A DNA stretch of 64,000 nucleotides from Theristus sp. LFF4_11. Lineage: Eukaryota; Nematoda; Chromadorea; Monhysterida; Xyalidae. Position numbers and translations under genes: made by a program. The DNA is taken from the NCBI GenBank assembly GCA_030248135.1, contig JASANC010002578.1:1-64000 (forward strand). Reading direction: 5' to 3'. Below are positions 12,507 through 25,090 of the stretch, in pieces. Under the pieces are notes generated by a model, which saw nothing but the letters and a program-made list of their open reading frames with translations, had not been told where the DNA came from and made no database searches. Positions within the stretch are counted from its first letter, which is position 1. Every line of letters starts with the position of its first letter.

Positions 12507-14654
12507 TAAGCGAAAAATTGCCGTGCACATATAACAACTGATCAAGGACACATATAACACATAAATGTTGAACTTTTAACTTTTAATAATGATGACACTG
12601 AATTTTAGCAAACTACATCGAATATAGAATCATTGTATTTTTCTTTTGGAATTTTCAAAAAATAGAAACAACGACGGGTACAGTTAAAAGCATTGGGCAC
12701 TGGGCAAACAGCGGCACAAAAAATAGATGATATGGTTGCAAACCCAGGTAATGCAATGATTTTTTACGATTATTTCGATGCAAAGACCACGGTGCGTCTT
12801 CGTGCTTGATGTGCATTAAAAATCATTTGCATTTTATTAAAATTGTTCACTTTCTTGAACAAGGAATCAAGAAAGAAAATAGGCGCATGAAAACAAAATA
12901 ACATTAAATTTCATTATAAAAAGGTAAAACGTAAAGAAACCAAAAAAAGGTTTAAAGACATTTAAAAATGTTTAATATTAGATAAGTTTTAAATGTAAAG
13001 TAAAGTAAAGTAAATGTAAGTAAATGTAAAAAAGTAAATGTAAAGATAAGATATAAATTAACAGCAGAACAAAAAATGTGACGGCAGCGGCAAATGTTTT
13101 CTTGAATAAACAAGGAAACGAACATTAATGAAACAAAAAATCAGAAAGTGGTTGTCACCAAAGTTAGCACACCACGGGACAACAATTACGACGTTATTCA
13201 TGTACATTAACTGAGCTGCGTCTCGTTTTTACTGATTTAGTGATGAATTTATTCGGTTTGATACCCTCCGGGTGGAATTGTTTTTAACTGCACAATTCAG
13301 GTTTAAGACCAATAAATTTACCAGTGGAGCGCAATAACAAGCGTTACTGTGCAATTGCCATGCTTACTTTCAGCACGCTTCGTCGTGTTTACATGTTTTC
13401 AGTCTGTCCGCATGAAGTTTCAGGTTCTATGTACGTATATTCGAGTAAAAAAGCAAAACCGAGCAATTTTATTTTTTAATCAGATTTTTTTGTCAGTATT
13501 TTTTACTTTTTCGTAATGTTTTTAAATATATAAAGAAAAATATAAAACTGAAGGTGAAAACAAAACAAAAAATCGTCTCTTTAATCTTTAGCACAAACGA
13601 AATAGCTTGCATGGTGAGAAACTTTTGGCAACGAGTTTTCTATTCAAAAACAGCTAAAAGTGCAGAGCAGAACCGATTGGTGTGATGCACAAAACAGATA
13701 AAAATCACCTAACCGTTTTTACATTGTCACGGTTGAATTATCAGTTAAAATGTACAAAAAATATTGCTTTGAAGTTTTGCAGCGTATTTGTATTGATGGA
13801 TTGGTTACATTTTACAAAACTTGATAAACCGCAACAACATAAGTTATCAAAAGTTTTACAACAGGAACTTTGTAATACATGTATGTTTCGAACGTGTATT
13901 TGAAAAGTCGGAATAGTAACAAAGACAAAAATTATAACTGATTAGAAGAAAAGGGTAGATTGAAATTTAAAAAAAGAATGAAACGTTTGCCACCGTCAAA
14001 CAATCATCTAAGCTGAAACGCAAACAGTCTTCATCGACAAAAGACGTGATGTTACAGTCTTTTCAAAGGCTTGGAATTGTGCAGCAAATGTATGTTTTGC
14101 GTTTTTAAACCTAAACTGCACTGCAAACGATCGGTTTTGCATTGGTAAATTAGTCTGCCGATGAAATATGATAAAATATGACACTATGTGTTTGTTTCCT
14201 TTATCAGTCATGACAAGGTTGTCAGGTTTACTACATACAATGAATGCACATTAAATACACGGATCTTTAATTATAATGTTTATTGTTTGATGTTTAATCG
14301 GATCTTAATCGAAAGCTAATCAGAAGTTTTTAAGTCCTAATACATTTTATTATGGATGAGGTAATTTTGGTGGCTGTGCCTACTGTTCATTAGTTTTGGG
14401 GTTTGCTATCAATGAAAAGAATTATTTCTTCAATAATGTAAAACTGTAAATGAAAAGCTGCCGTTTCCTCCACGCACATTAAAAACAGTTATAATGAGAA
14501 AGGTGACTATCTGACTATCAGTATTTTCTGCAGAAATTTAAATTCAATCAATGAAACAGGCCTCAAACTCAAACCTCAAATTGCAGCTCCATGACGAGCT
14601 GTTTTTCTTATTTAAATTTATTTGTAACACTATGTATTACCTTTTCTTTAAGAC
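12507..14654. other. AT-rich non-coding stretch with a GTAAA tandem tract
   Basis: No gene is supported. At about 12990-13050 there is an imperfect tandem tract built from GTAAA and GTAAAT units. The rest consists of A/T-rich unique sequence and short frames. Confidence 0.5.
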
Positions 14655-14880
14655 CTGCGACTCAATGCGGTGTGGACGTAAAAGGAAACTAGTTTCAATC
14701 TGTATGTGGTAATTCAGAATAGCCTAAGTGACCCGGCCTTATTTAGAGGACTCGGATCCTCTTGCCAATTTTGAATTTCCACGTCGTGCATGAAACTGCT
14801 TACCCATCAATGCGCGCATTGAGATGCAGTACCAAAATAAAAGATATTGCACATTGTGCAGATGAGTAACTGAACAACAC
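14655..14880. repeat. Dispersed repeat family, copy 2
   Basis: This is the inverted match to 301-520. Shared landmarks are AAAGGAAACTAGTTTCAA, AGCCTAAGTGACCCGGCC, and GAGGACTCGGATCC. Divergence between the copies is moderate, and no open frame is conserved between them. Confidence 0.65.
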
Positions 14881-15020
14881 ACTCAAAGTTACACTTGGCG
14901 AAAAAGGAAGCAAAAGTAAAATTTCATACAGTTTCACTGAAATAGACTTAATGGCAAGGCGACAGTTATTCTGAAGATAGTTTCCACTCCAGAGATTGTT
15001 ATAAACCTATCAACGGTATA

Positions 15021-16089
15021 CAGGGTGAGCCAAAAAAGGGTTTTAATTCTAAAATGCTCTCACTGGCTTGTGCTAAGGTGTTTCGAGCTGAAAATTGGAA
15101 TACTATTAGAAATCATTTGGAGTTTTTCTGACCCAATTTTTGTCACGGTATGTTGCCCCTGTCACTCACTACAGCAAAATATCTAGAAAATATGAAAAAT
15201 CGACAAATGTTGTAAAATGCAGAGGGTTGATTTAGCTGTAACAAAAATCAAATGATGAACGTTGGTGACAACCCGAGTGTTCACAACACAAAAAAGATGA
15301 AAAAAGCAATACGCACATACAGTAGCTTGAAAATTCCGAATGCCGAATTGCATTTGAACAGTCTTTGATTACCCTGATGTTTCACTTAGAGTCTGAGCGT
15401 GCGCGAGCGGTTCTGCTCAGAACAGATGCGAATTTATCTTTCCAGAGGCAAATTGTTTTTTTCCTTTTTTTTAATTCACACAATTTGCCACTCTGATGTT
15501 GTTACCACAGCAGACTATTTGTTTTCTGCAGTGAAACATGCAATTCCATTTTCAGTCTTTGCTGCCATCATGGTTAAGTGGACGGCATAGCAGCTAGTCT
15601 GGACTGCCAATTGGTGGGAACATGCGAATAACTTAATCCCAGTGGTTCGGCAATTGCGTACAAAATTCAATTTGACCCCGCGTGACGATACATCAGTTCA
15701 GAAGTCCGTTTATGAGCGATGATAAACAGTGAGATAACGGATGAACATTGTTTTTCGTCAAAAATTGCTATTTTTTTAAAAATTACATTGTAAAAACGTG
15801 TAAACCAAAAAAAATTGATCACAAAAAACCTCTAAAAGTTCCAAATGTTAAAACATGAGGTCCCTTTGTTACAGCTAAATCAACCCTCTGCTTTTCACAA
15901 CATTTGTCGGTTTTTCATGTTTTCCAGATATTCTGCTGTAGTGAGTGATAGGGGCAACATACCGTAACAAAAATTGGGTCAGAAAAATCTCCAAATGTTT
16001 TCTGATAGTGTTCCAATTTCCAGCTCGAAACACCTCAGCACAAGCCAATGAAAGCATTTTAGAATTGGAACCTTTTTTGGCTCACCATG
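15021..16089. mobile_element. Inverted-repeat DNA transposon, CAGGGTGAGCC family, copy C
   Basis: The left end is CAGGGTGAGCCAAAAAAGGG and the right end is CCTTTTTTGGCTCACCATG, flanked by TA. The arms are about 230 bp long and well matched (GTATGTTGCCCCTGTCACTCACTACAGC against GCTGTAGTGAGTGATAGGGGCAAC). An internal unique part at about 15260-15840 contains no long open frame. This is the best-preserved long-arm element in the window. Confidence 0.85.
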
Positions 16090-16691
16090 TATTTTTCAAT
16101 TTCCTGTTGTATCGGATTTCAGCGTTTCGATCTTTCGTTTTGTATTGATACTGAAACTAACCTTCTTGAATAATTGAAAATAAAAGCTTTCTGTGTAATT
16201 TATAAGATTTTACTGACTTGTCAAGCTGTATTTTACAAATATGGTGTGAGGTTTTTAAACGAGCGATTATAAATCTAATTGAAAGAATTTTTATTAGAAG
16301 GTTAGTTTTTTGCCTTAATCTTGTATTAAATGTAAGTAAATTGGAATTATTTGTTGTTTGTTGTTCCACGGATGCAAATAAATAACAAATACAAAACGTG
16401 TGTAAATCACGTTAGTTTGCGCTTCGCCTGCTGCAGTGTGCATAGGTTCCACACTTTACAAAAAATGGGTTTTACGGACATCGGAATCATGCTACAATCT
16501 GACGAATGGAATCAACAATGCTGAAGACATGTTATTATCGCTGTACACTGTGTAGTTCTAGCTCACAACATATGAAAATGAATGTTATTGGCAGACATAA
16601 CGAAACGATAAAAAATTTGCGAGCATTTTTGTTGAAAAAAAGAAAAAATGTTAAATCCGAAAAAACCTTTTTTACCGTCCAACCTTGTGTG

Positions 16692-17799
16692 CAGGGTGGC
16701 CCAAAAACCTTCAACTTTCAAACTGCTGTCACTGACGTGTAATACCGTATTACCCCCATTAAACCCCCCACCATTAATCCCCCCCACCAATAAACCCCCA
16801 CCCCCGACCAGTTTCCGAATAATCCCCCCCACAAATAATCCCCCATGGGGGATTATTGGAGACCTGTTTGAAACACATACCCAGCGAATTCAGTGGCTGG
16901 TTGCAGTGAAAATGATGAAATTGTGCTACCAAAAGCCCCAAATGGGTGAGTTAATAGTAATTTCATTACAAAAGGCTGTTATAAAAGGAAATTTCTATGT
17001 AGAGTAGAAGTTTCTGCGACTTTCTTGCCTGCTATGCAATGTATTTTTGCCATTTTTCAACAAACCCCCACCCCTAGATTTTTTTTGTAAATAAACCCCC
17101 CCCCCACCAATAATCCCCCCCCCCACCAATAAACCCCCACCCCTAAAAGTCGCTGACGTATTAATCCCCCATGGGGGTTTATTGGGGGTAATACGGTAAG
17201 ACCTTTGAGCTAAATTTTCACCGCTGATAGAACACGTCTTCTAGTTTTCTTGACAAAATTTTTGGTTTAGTCAAGTAAATAAAATATCACTTTTTCACAA
17301 AAAAACAGTTTTTACCGCTAATCTCACAACGCATTATTGCTCATAGTGTTCTCATCTACGCGTCTACGGTGACCAACGTTGAGGATTTGAGGACGAACAT
17401 TCGTCTTGTAGTTCGCGAGACGTCTGACTGCCGCAGAAAGTGTTGCTCAGTTTCCAACATCGAATGGACGCTATCACTGAGAACAATGGCACACCCACAT
17501 TGAGCAGCTGAACCGACGGCAATTGGTCGAAGTCGACAAACAAAAGAGGACGAAGACAATCAACTACTACCAGATGAGAACCTTGATGGTGATGGTGACG
17601 TCTATGAGGAATGACGCGTTGCGAAATTCTCGGCGAAAACTGGTTTTCTGTGAAAAAAATGGTCTCTTTTAAACATTATGCTGTAACACTGAATTTATTT
17701 GACTAAAATAAAAATCTGTCAGAAAATCTACAAGATCGTGTTCAGCGCTGAAAATGCCAGTGCCAACAGTTTGAAAGTTGGAAGTTTTTGCCCACCCTG
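16692..17799. mobile_element. Inverted-repeat DNA transposon copy D, interrupted by a poly-C element
   Basis: The left end is CAGGGTGGCCCAAAAACC and the right end is TTTTTGCCCACCCTG. The arms match in inverted orientation (CTTCAACTTTCAAACTG against CAGTTTGAAAGTTGGAAG; the GCTGATAGAACACGTCTTC region against the right-hand copy near 17720). About 50 bp inside the left end a complete poly-C element (16743-17198) is inserted. The related fragment at 59173 shows the uninterrupted arrangement. Confidence 0.8.
16743..17198. mobile_element. Poly-C inverted-repeat element, copy 2, nested in copy D
   Basis: It has the same termini (TACCGTATTAC / GTAATACGGTA), C-runs, CCCCCATGGGGG hairpins and core as 12050-12506. 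Its length is 456 bp against 457 bp for copy 1. The shared core differs by only scattered changes, so the family was active relatively recently and after element D had inserted. Confidence 0.85.
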
Positions 17800-18013
17800 T
17801 ATATGAACAGGCCTCATAGATTATGCATGGTGTAAAATTGTGAATCAACGCAAAAATCGAATCGCAGCTAAACAGCTTTTGTGCTTGTTTATATGCTTTA
17901 TTTCTACGAACCGCAGCATTGAACAGTTTTAATGTGCGATATCGTAGATGACTTAATGTTGTTTTTAAATTGGAGTTTGCAACCAGCAGCATAAAAATAC
18001 AGTTGTTTTGAAA

Positions 18014-21000
18014 ATGTCTCTATTATGTGGCGCAGCAGTATTATTATTCATTAGCAGCCTCAGTTTTACCCCTGAATCTATCAGTGCATTGGAATGTCCC
18101 AGTGCCGACTTGGTCAAACCGTGCTTTTGTGAAACTGTCAATCCAAATGTTTCACTCGTTCGTGTCACGTGTTCACATGCAACGTCGTGGTCACAAGTGC
18201 GTTACGCCGTGCAACATTTTCGGTACGATAAAACAGCTAGCGGCGGTCAAAACGCGAAACGATACTTGATTGAATTGTTGGAAATACGCAACTTGCGCGA
18301 CTTTCATGGTCGGGTTGGTAGTCTGTTTCGTCATATGACGATTCGACGACTGGTTGTCATTGACTCTGCACTGGCGCGCAATAACAGTCGAAAGCGGGCG
18401 TTCTCGTTGTCTGCCAGGTTTTGTTGATTTTTGGGCGATTTTTTCGCGCCACATTTTCCAACGTCTTTCGTTTTTTTCATCTCTTCACATTTATTTGTTC
18501 TAGCATGTTTCTGAATTCTGTGATTCGAGAAGTGTCGCTTAATGGAATTGGACTACAGCGGGTGCCCAGTCGAGCGCTGAGCCGAATAGCTTTTCTCAGC
18601 GTGTTGTCTCTTCGCGGTAACAGTATTAACGGTGTCAATCGTAAAGCGTTCACGCGTCTCAATGATTTGACGCACTTGGATTTGACCAGCAATCGTATCA
18701 AGCGAGTCCCAGCCAGTGCTATTGGACGACTGCATCAGTTGAAGGTTTGCCGACAGACTTACACCGTGTTTAAGAGGCTAATTTTAAAAATGTGTTGAAA
18801 CTTTCAGGTGCTGTTGCTTTGTGACAATCGCATAAAAGAAATTCGTTCACTAGATTTCGAGAACTTGAAGAAATTGCAATTGCTTGACGTGTCTCACAAT
18901 CCACTGACGACCGTAGCTACTGATGCATTCCGCTCCATTGCTGACAGCCTGGCTTATTTATCGGTTGCATACAGTTCTCGCTTAGCGGAAGCTCAGCCTC
19001 GACATGTGGAATTGGCTGTGAACGCTCTGACGCATCTCACGGTTATCGATATAAGTGGTTGGTTCTTTGGATATTAAATCTCATCACACCGATCGGAGTC
19101 CATTGTATCAAAAAATCAAGCGGGTGAAATGCAGATTAAAGCGACATATCGGAAAAAAGAGTTATGAGGCACAGCCCATAGACTTCGGTTCGTAGTTGAG
19201 TTCCGGGCTGCAAGAAGCAACCACGAAACACTTTGTATGGAATGGAAATCTGTTGGGATGAGGATCAAAAGTCAGCATGTTGTGATTTGCCCTCTCTTAG
19301 AGCAGCTGTACAGCAGGCTGGTTGTTATGTGCCGTTTTGCTGGCTTAATTTGGGTTATTTGTGAAGTCCAGCCCCCATTTGGTCAAGTGTCCCTTCATAT
19401 CTCCTTCCAGTGAGTTTCGGGGATAGGTCAAAATATGACAGGGTAAGTCTGTGGCAGTTGCAAAATTGACATATTTTGACCCCGGTCAAAATATGGCATG
19501 GCATCGGTACATAGTGTTGCATACTGTTTGCAAAAATGTAAAATTGTGTGTATTTAAAGATGAAAAAACATTTTTTAGGCACGGAGCGTCCGAGTCTGTC
19601 AGAGTTCATTGGCAACCCAGTGGAAACACTTGTTGCACAATTCCAAAACGAACTTCACTTACATGATTTGACGAGGTTTCCCCAGCTGAAGTTTCTTGAC
19701 CTGCATGGCTGTCTGCAAATGGTCGTGCCCGTACATTGGATGGTGCCGCGTGTTGAACAGGTTCTCAGCTAACTAAAATTACCTCGTAGCCCTAACCGTA
19801 AGATTGTCTTGATTTGCTTTTGTTTGGTTTCGTGTGTTCAGGTGGACCTCAGTGAAACAAATGTTTCATTGGACTTCATCAAAGCGTTTCCCAAACTACG
19901 TCGATTGTACATCGAGAATCACGTCAGTGGTATCAGAAAGCTAGTGCAGACGCAGTTTCGGTATGATTCGCAATTGGTTATTGGATTCATGCTTCAAATT
20001 CAAATGACTTTAACGACTGTGGTTGTTTTTTTTATTTGCATTAAAAATTTCATTTAGCTCCAATCCGTTTTTGGAACATATTCAACTAAACGACTGTCGT
20101 CTCGGACACTTGCACGTCACCGCATTTTTCGGTCTAGAAAATTCGCTTCAATCGATTTCGCTTAGTAAAAACCATCTGAAGTCGATACCCGGTGATACTT
20201 TCGCTCGGTTGACACGGCTACAAAGCGTCGACGTATCGAGCAACAAGTTTCGCGACACTTTTGTTCCACACGAATCGTTCTCACTGAATCTAAATTTGTT
20301 CGCATCTTCCTCTGATACAATGGAAGAATTGAATGCAGCAAAAAATTTTCTTGAAAAGTATCCATCTGCATTGATAGGTTTGTTTGTCTGTTTGTTTGTT
20401 TGTGATGGTCACACACTCATAGCATCACACATGATGAAACATCTCATTTCAACGAATATTGACCAAAAGTTATTTCATTCCAGAACCGCTCCGTTCATTG
20501 AAGCTACTGAACTTGGCAGCCAACAATCTGCGGCAAATCTCTATTGATCTGTGTCTGACTAACAAAATGCTCGAGAACATCAACTTTTTCAACAATCGAC
20601 TAGAAGATATCGTCCCTGTAGCATTTGTCAGCTGTGTCCGACTAAAAGTGACAAATTGCTTTTGTTTTTTAGCTGTCAAATAGGAGTGCTTTAGGAAGCA
20701 CCAACAGCTGAAAGTTTTAATCAACTTGCAGAATCTGAATCTCGGCATGAATCCACTGAGGCAAGTGATTGATTACGTGCAATATCCAAAGTCCATTGAG
20801 ACGCTTGGCTTGGCAGGAACTCAATTAGAAGTTAGCAAGATTCCATTCTGGATCTGGATCTCAATTTAAGACACCAATTAAAAAACAAAATAAATCATGC
20901 ACAGACTTTGAACAATGCCAACTTTGATCAATTGCCGAATCTGAAAACAATTGATTTGAGCAGTAATTTGTTTATTCGGTTGGACGGCAGTAGTTTCAAA

Positions 21001-21306
21001 GGTTCAGCGAAATCATTGGTGTTTCTGAATCTTTCCGGTAGGTCAGATATGTTGTTTACTGACTGTGATAGTTGAATAACGTGAAATAAAACTAAATTAA
21101 TAGTTTGTTAATTTGTAGGAAATCCGTTGGACTGTTCCTGTTCGTTGCGCGGTTTTATCGAATGGTTGACAAAAAACAAAGTTCTGATTAGCGCAACAAC
21201 CATCTGTCAAAAACCGCGAGCGTTACGTGGAAGGCATCTGATTCGTCGTGTTTGTTGGTCACGGTGTAAAGCTGACAATACGCCCGTCAACTTCTGTGAG
21301 CCGTAA
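18014..21306 (+). CDS. Secreted leucine-rich-repeat protein
   Basis: Ten exons give an exact 700-codon frame: 18014-18417, 18504-18744, 18808-19057, 19579-19760, 19842-19960, 20058-20377, 20484-20647, 20732-20830, 20905-21037, 21119-21306. The start ATG leads a hydrophobic signal peptide (MSLLCGAAVLLFISSLSF). A Cys-rich cap follows (CPSADLVKPCFC), then about a dozen LRRs of the form LxxLxLxxNxL through residues about 150-600, and an LRRCT cap beginning NPLDCSCSLRGFIEWL. No transmembrane segment or GPI signal follows the cap, so the product should be secreted or matrix-associated. Extracellular LRR-only proteins of nematodes (EGG-6/LET-4 type) and insects (chaoptin/connectin type) are the nearest known kinds, but the exact orthologue is not clear. 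The gene is convergent with the transporter gene; the stops are 338 bp apart. Confidence 0.85.
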
Positions 21307-21643
21307 AAGAAATACATGCCGTAATTGCACTTGAAACATTCCCCTGCTTGCTAATATTTTTCTTCAACGCTGGAGAGAAACACGAACTGTGCAAGGAAAA
21401 TGTTTTGTTGCATAGTCCTGTGATGATAAAAATAGATTTTTGTGCATGTGCTTCATGATAAATGAGAGTTGTATCAATGGTAGACAGGACAAGTAAAAAC
21501 AGAATAATGAACGCTAAACTGCAAATTACACACTATCGGTAATTCAGTTTCGGGTGCAAAATCGTTGCAAGCACATGAAACGTTCCACAAGTTGATGCGT
21601 TTCGCAGGTTTGTGCGGTGAACTGTTGTCGTGCCGTGTGGATG

Positions 21644-24600
21644 CTACGTTGATGGTATGGTTTGTTCGCTCGATTCTCTTACAAAAGGTTGTTCCTCTCG
21701 TTGAGAATCGAATGTTTGATCGTGCATTTCAGTGTTGACAGTGCTGATGCGTGTGTTTTCGTTGCTGTGTGTCAGACCGTATGCGAAATACCAAACGATC
21801 CCTAAAAATGTCACAAAAAATAAGTAATGCTAAGTTTCGTAATTTTCTGCACATAACATTTGTTGAAAAACCTCCTTTTTCTTACCGACTAAGCCCCAAG
21901 CAACCATGGCGATGTACGGAGCTATGGACTGTGAACACATGAGGAAGATTAACAACCAGATAGTCGCTAAACTGACGAACGGAAATCCTCCGACAACCGC
22001 TTTGCGTCGCATTTGTCGTTGATTGGTTGGAATATTAGCCATTAATGCAGCTAGCAGCAGCAAGAACAGCACAAAAATGCAGTGCATTGGAATGAGCCAG
22101 AGAAGATGCCAAGACGTCAGTGGTGTCACCGTTGGAAAGTGCTGAATTGCGATGGCGTTTAATGTCGACAGAACAACGAACACACCAAGGCCACGCATTG
22201 CTTTCAAGCATTGCTCCTGCTGGTTGATTGGCGTGAGCGTTCGAGTGCTAGCTGAGCTCATCTGCGAGTCTGCGTAGTATGGCATGTCTGGAATTTCCCG
22301 GTCGTACACATGCATCACACGGTCATCGAACTCTGTTATCGGGCTGCACGGTGATTTCAGGCAATTGTGTGGACGGTGCTGGTACGTTGACATGGATGCG
22401 AACGTGTCCGTTCCCAGCGATACGGTTGATGACTCATTCTCCAATGAAACCGCATGCAAAACCGAGCTATCCGATTCAGCTGCTGATGTAATATTGTCTG
22501 ATTCATTGTGATTGCTCGTTCCGTCTGCTGGAGTCAGGCAGGCATACTTTGAAACGGACTTCGGTATTCTGTTTTTTGCTGTCGGTTGCGATGCTGTCAT
22601 CAATTTCATTTCAGCACGATCGCCAGACGATGGACTGTTTACGCTGATCTTCTCTGCCGCTGCGAGCAGTGATGCGCGCTCGTTCATTGCAGTCGCTGCT
22701 TCAAGGTTTGCGAAGTGAGTTTGCATAAGCGCGATGTGTCGAAAAATCTGAATGCACAAAATGAATTACAAGACATGTGTGCTTTCAGTCACAAAAATGA
22801 ATGTGCTTTAAGAATTTAATGATAAGAACGGCTGACTTAACTTTCTGAACTTGGCTTTTGTTAAGATCAGTCACACACCTGAGAACTAGCTGTACTGTAT
22901 TCGTCACGTTCCGATGAGTAGGTCGCTGCAGAATTCACGTCAAGAGAACGACTGGCAATGTTCGATGGAACGGAACTGTTCGACGAATGATAGAACGATG
23001 TTGGTCGATTAGGTGGACGACGCATTTTGCTGAAAACAAAAAATATGCTTTGCGATCATGAATAGCGTAAAAACTACATACAGAGTAAAACTCTCATAGC
23101 TACCGATATTTTGAGACTTCCGTGCAGAAACCGAATGGTCGTCCTGTGTAATGTTGGTTCACCGTTATCAAAGTGACAGTGAGCAAGCGCATCAGCATGG
23201 ACACTGATACAACTTCAAGCAGCAGCCAGTCTTGAAGCATCGTGAGCAGCAATGCGGATGCAGCGGTCATCAGCAGTGACATGTATGGCGAACCGGATTT
23301 CTTCCCAAGACGAGAGAGACATGGCCAGAAGAAGCCATCGGAAGACAAGGTCGTAAGTAGACGACTAGGGGCCAAGAACACTGCCAATAAGGTGCCACTG
23401 AGTCCGCAAACAGCTGCCACTGCAATGGTGCCTTTAATGCGTCTTGTGTTCATTCTCAAAGCTTTAGTTGTAAACTAACCGTTGAGTATGTATTTGACAG
23501 CTGGCGAATTCACCACCGCGTACATCTGGGACAGCGTGGTGTAGTTTTGTGCCACTTCTTGGTTCACTGACAACGTGACGACGAGTCCCATGAAAAAGAA
23601 GAACACGGAGAGCAAAATGTTTGACAAAGGCACGGCTGTCGGTAGACGCTTGCTTGGCTGGTTACACTCGTCTAGCACGAATGTCAACGTTTCAATGCCG
23701 ACGTATGAATACAGCATTAGCACGCAGCCGTGTACCACCTGAATTTCTTTAATTTTTATTTAAAAAAATTCAAAGTTTCATTGATAATTATTTCAAGAAA
23801 TTGTGTTTTCATACGAACCCCTTTGAAACCGAACGCAAAGAAGCCAGGGCTAATCCAGTTGACTGGACTGGCTAAAAAGAAGCCGAACAATATCGAGCAG
23901 GTCAGCATCATTGTTGCGACAAACAGCATTGTCATGCATATTGTACTGGCTACCTGAAAGATTGAACCTGTTGTGTTATCTTTTCGTGCGAAGGAGGCGG
24001 AGTAATGTTGAATGCTGTGTGAAAAAGCCGCACGCTGAATCACTGTTTCGTGCCCGAACGTACATAGTTAGAATATGAAAAAATTATTTAGTGAGAAAAG
24101 ATTCTGATTAGTTCTTTTCTCAATTTCTTGCACAAATCTGCCGTTAGAAATCGTTAAGTTTTGCTGATTTCAAATTGCTGCTCAGCCGTGAAACATTTTC
24201 TCTATCTGTGCGTGCAAACGCATTTTGGGACACGTTTAATAAGAAAAATAATACATCAAAGAAAAATAATAATCGATCTTTAACACTCGTTTACATCGAA
24301 GTTACTCACCCTCAAACTCATCAGCAACAGCAACACGGCTATGCACACACCGATGACGCTAAGTAGATCGAAATTGTCATCCAGAATATTTAAAGTCATG
24401 ATTTCCTCCGTGTGCAATGTTAACTTCTCACGAATCAGTTCACTCAACAATTGGTGCAAGTGATTTGCCCAAGTCTTCGCCACAATTGCGACAAGCAGCA
24501 AGTGTTCGAACAATGAAAGCCAGCCAACAAGAAATGCAAATATTTCGCCCACTGCGGCATATGTGGCATTATAGATGAGACAAGACTTTGGCAGTGCCAC

Positions 24601-25090
24601 GGACAACTCTGTGATGTGGAATCCTATGCCAAGAAAGCAGAAAGTGCTTTATTCGAACAAATGCATATGATTACATTTAGTTCTCGCTCGATGACAGTTA
24701 AAAGTACATAGGTTAAAACAAATATTAAGTTTCCATTCCAACCTATTAAAAGAAAGGCAAACGATGCGAATATCAAAGCGATCAGTATTGAAGGGCCAGT
24801 GAGAAATCGAATGCAATACGGCACGATCAGGAAACTTGTCAGTGGCAAACTAATAATGCTGGCTGAAACCGCAAATAAACTAGGTTTGCGTAAACTAACG
24901 AACTTTACAAAACTGTAGAGTTGAAATAAAATGTCTGGGAAATGCGTCTCTGGATAAATCAAAGTAAACAAACTGTACCTAGTGCGACCAGTTGAACCGG
25001 ACCAAGTCTTCGTGTCCACTCAGTGTGGTATAGTGTTTCGGTTGTTAACAGCTTCAATCGTGATAATTTTGACCAACCAATCGGTGCCAT
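21644..25090 (-). CDS. Divergent cationic-amino-acid-transporter-like protein (SLC7 family)
   Basis: Nine exons (transcript order) 25088-25090 ATG: 25090-24979, 24934-24743, 24623-24310, 23953-23819, 23738-23480, 23431-23104, 23029-22879, 22747-21886, 21801-21644 close to exactly 837 codons. Landmarks of the CAT subgroup are AVGEIFAFLVGW (TM3), NWISPGFFAFGFKGV, YSYVGIETLTFVLDECNQPSKRLP, LLAVFLAPSRLL and a C-terminal WYFAYGLTHS. About 12-14 membrane segments are visible. Exons 7-8 insert a Ser-rich cytosolic stretch of roughly 200 residues (about 447-650) before the last four helices, as in SLC7A14-like members. The first helix lacks the usual glycine-rich substrate motif. One intron is only 44 bp. 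The gene is divergent from the guanylate cyclase (2.8 kb between starts). Confidence 0.82.
23976..24253. repeat. TTATCTTTTCGTGCGAAGG interspersed element, copy 1
   Basis: About 280 bp lies within an intron of the transporter gene. It aligns end to end with 34485-34766: left end TTATCTTTTCGTGCGAAGG, middle AAAGCCGCAC and TTTCTCAATTTCT, right end CACGTTTAATAAGAAA. The extreme ends resemble short inverted repeats (TATTATCTTTC against GAAAGATAATA in copy 2). It is non-coding. Confidence 0.75.

Noticed and set aside
16648..17007. Proline-rich frame across the poly-C element
   Set aside because: The Pro runs are translations of the C tracts of a transposon.
18553..18735. Minus-strand frames opposite the LRR exons
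   Set aside because: Antisense shadows of a clear multi-exon LRR gene with exact frame closure.
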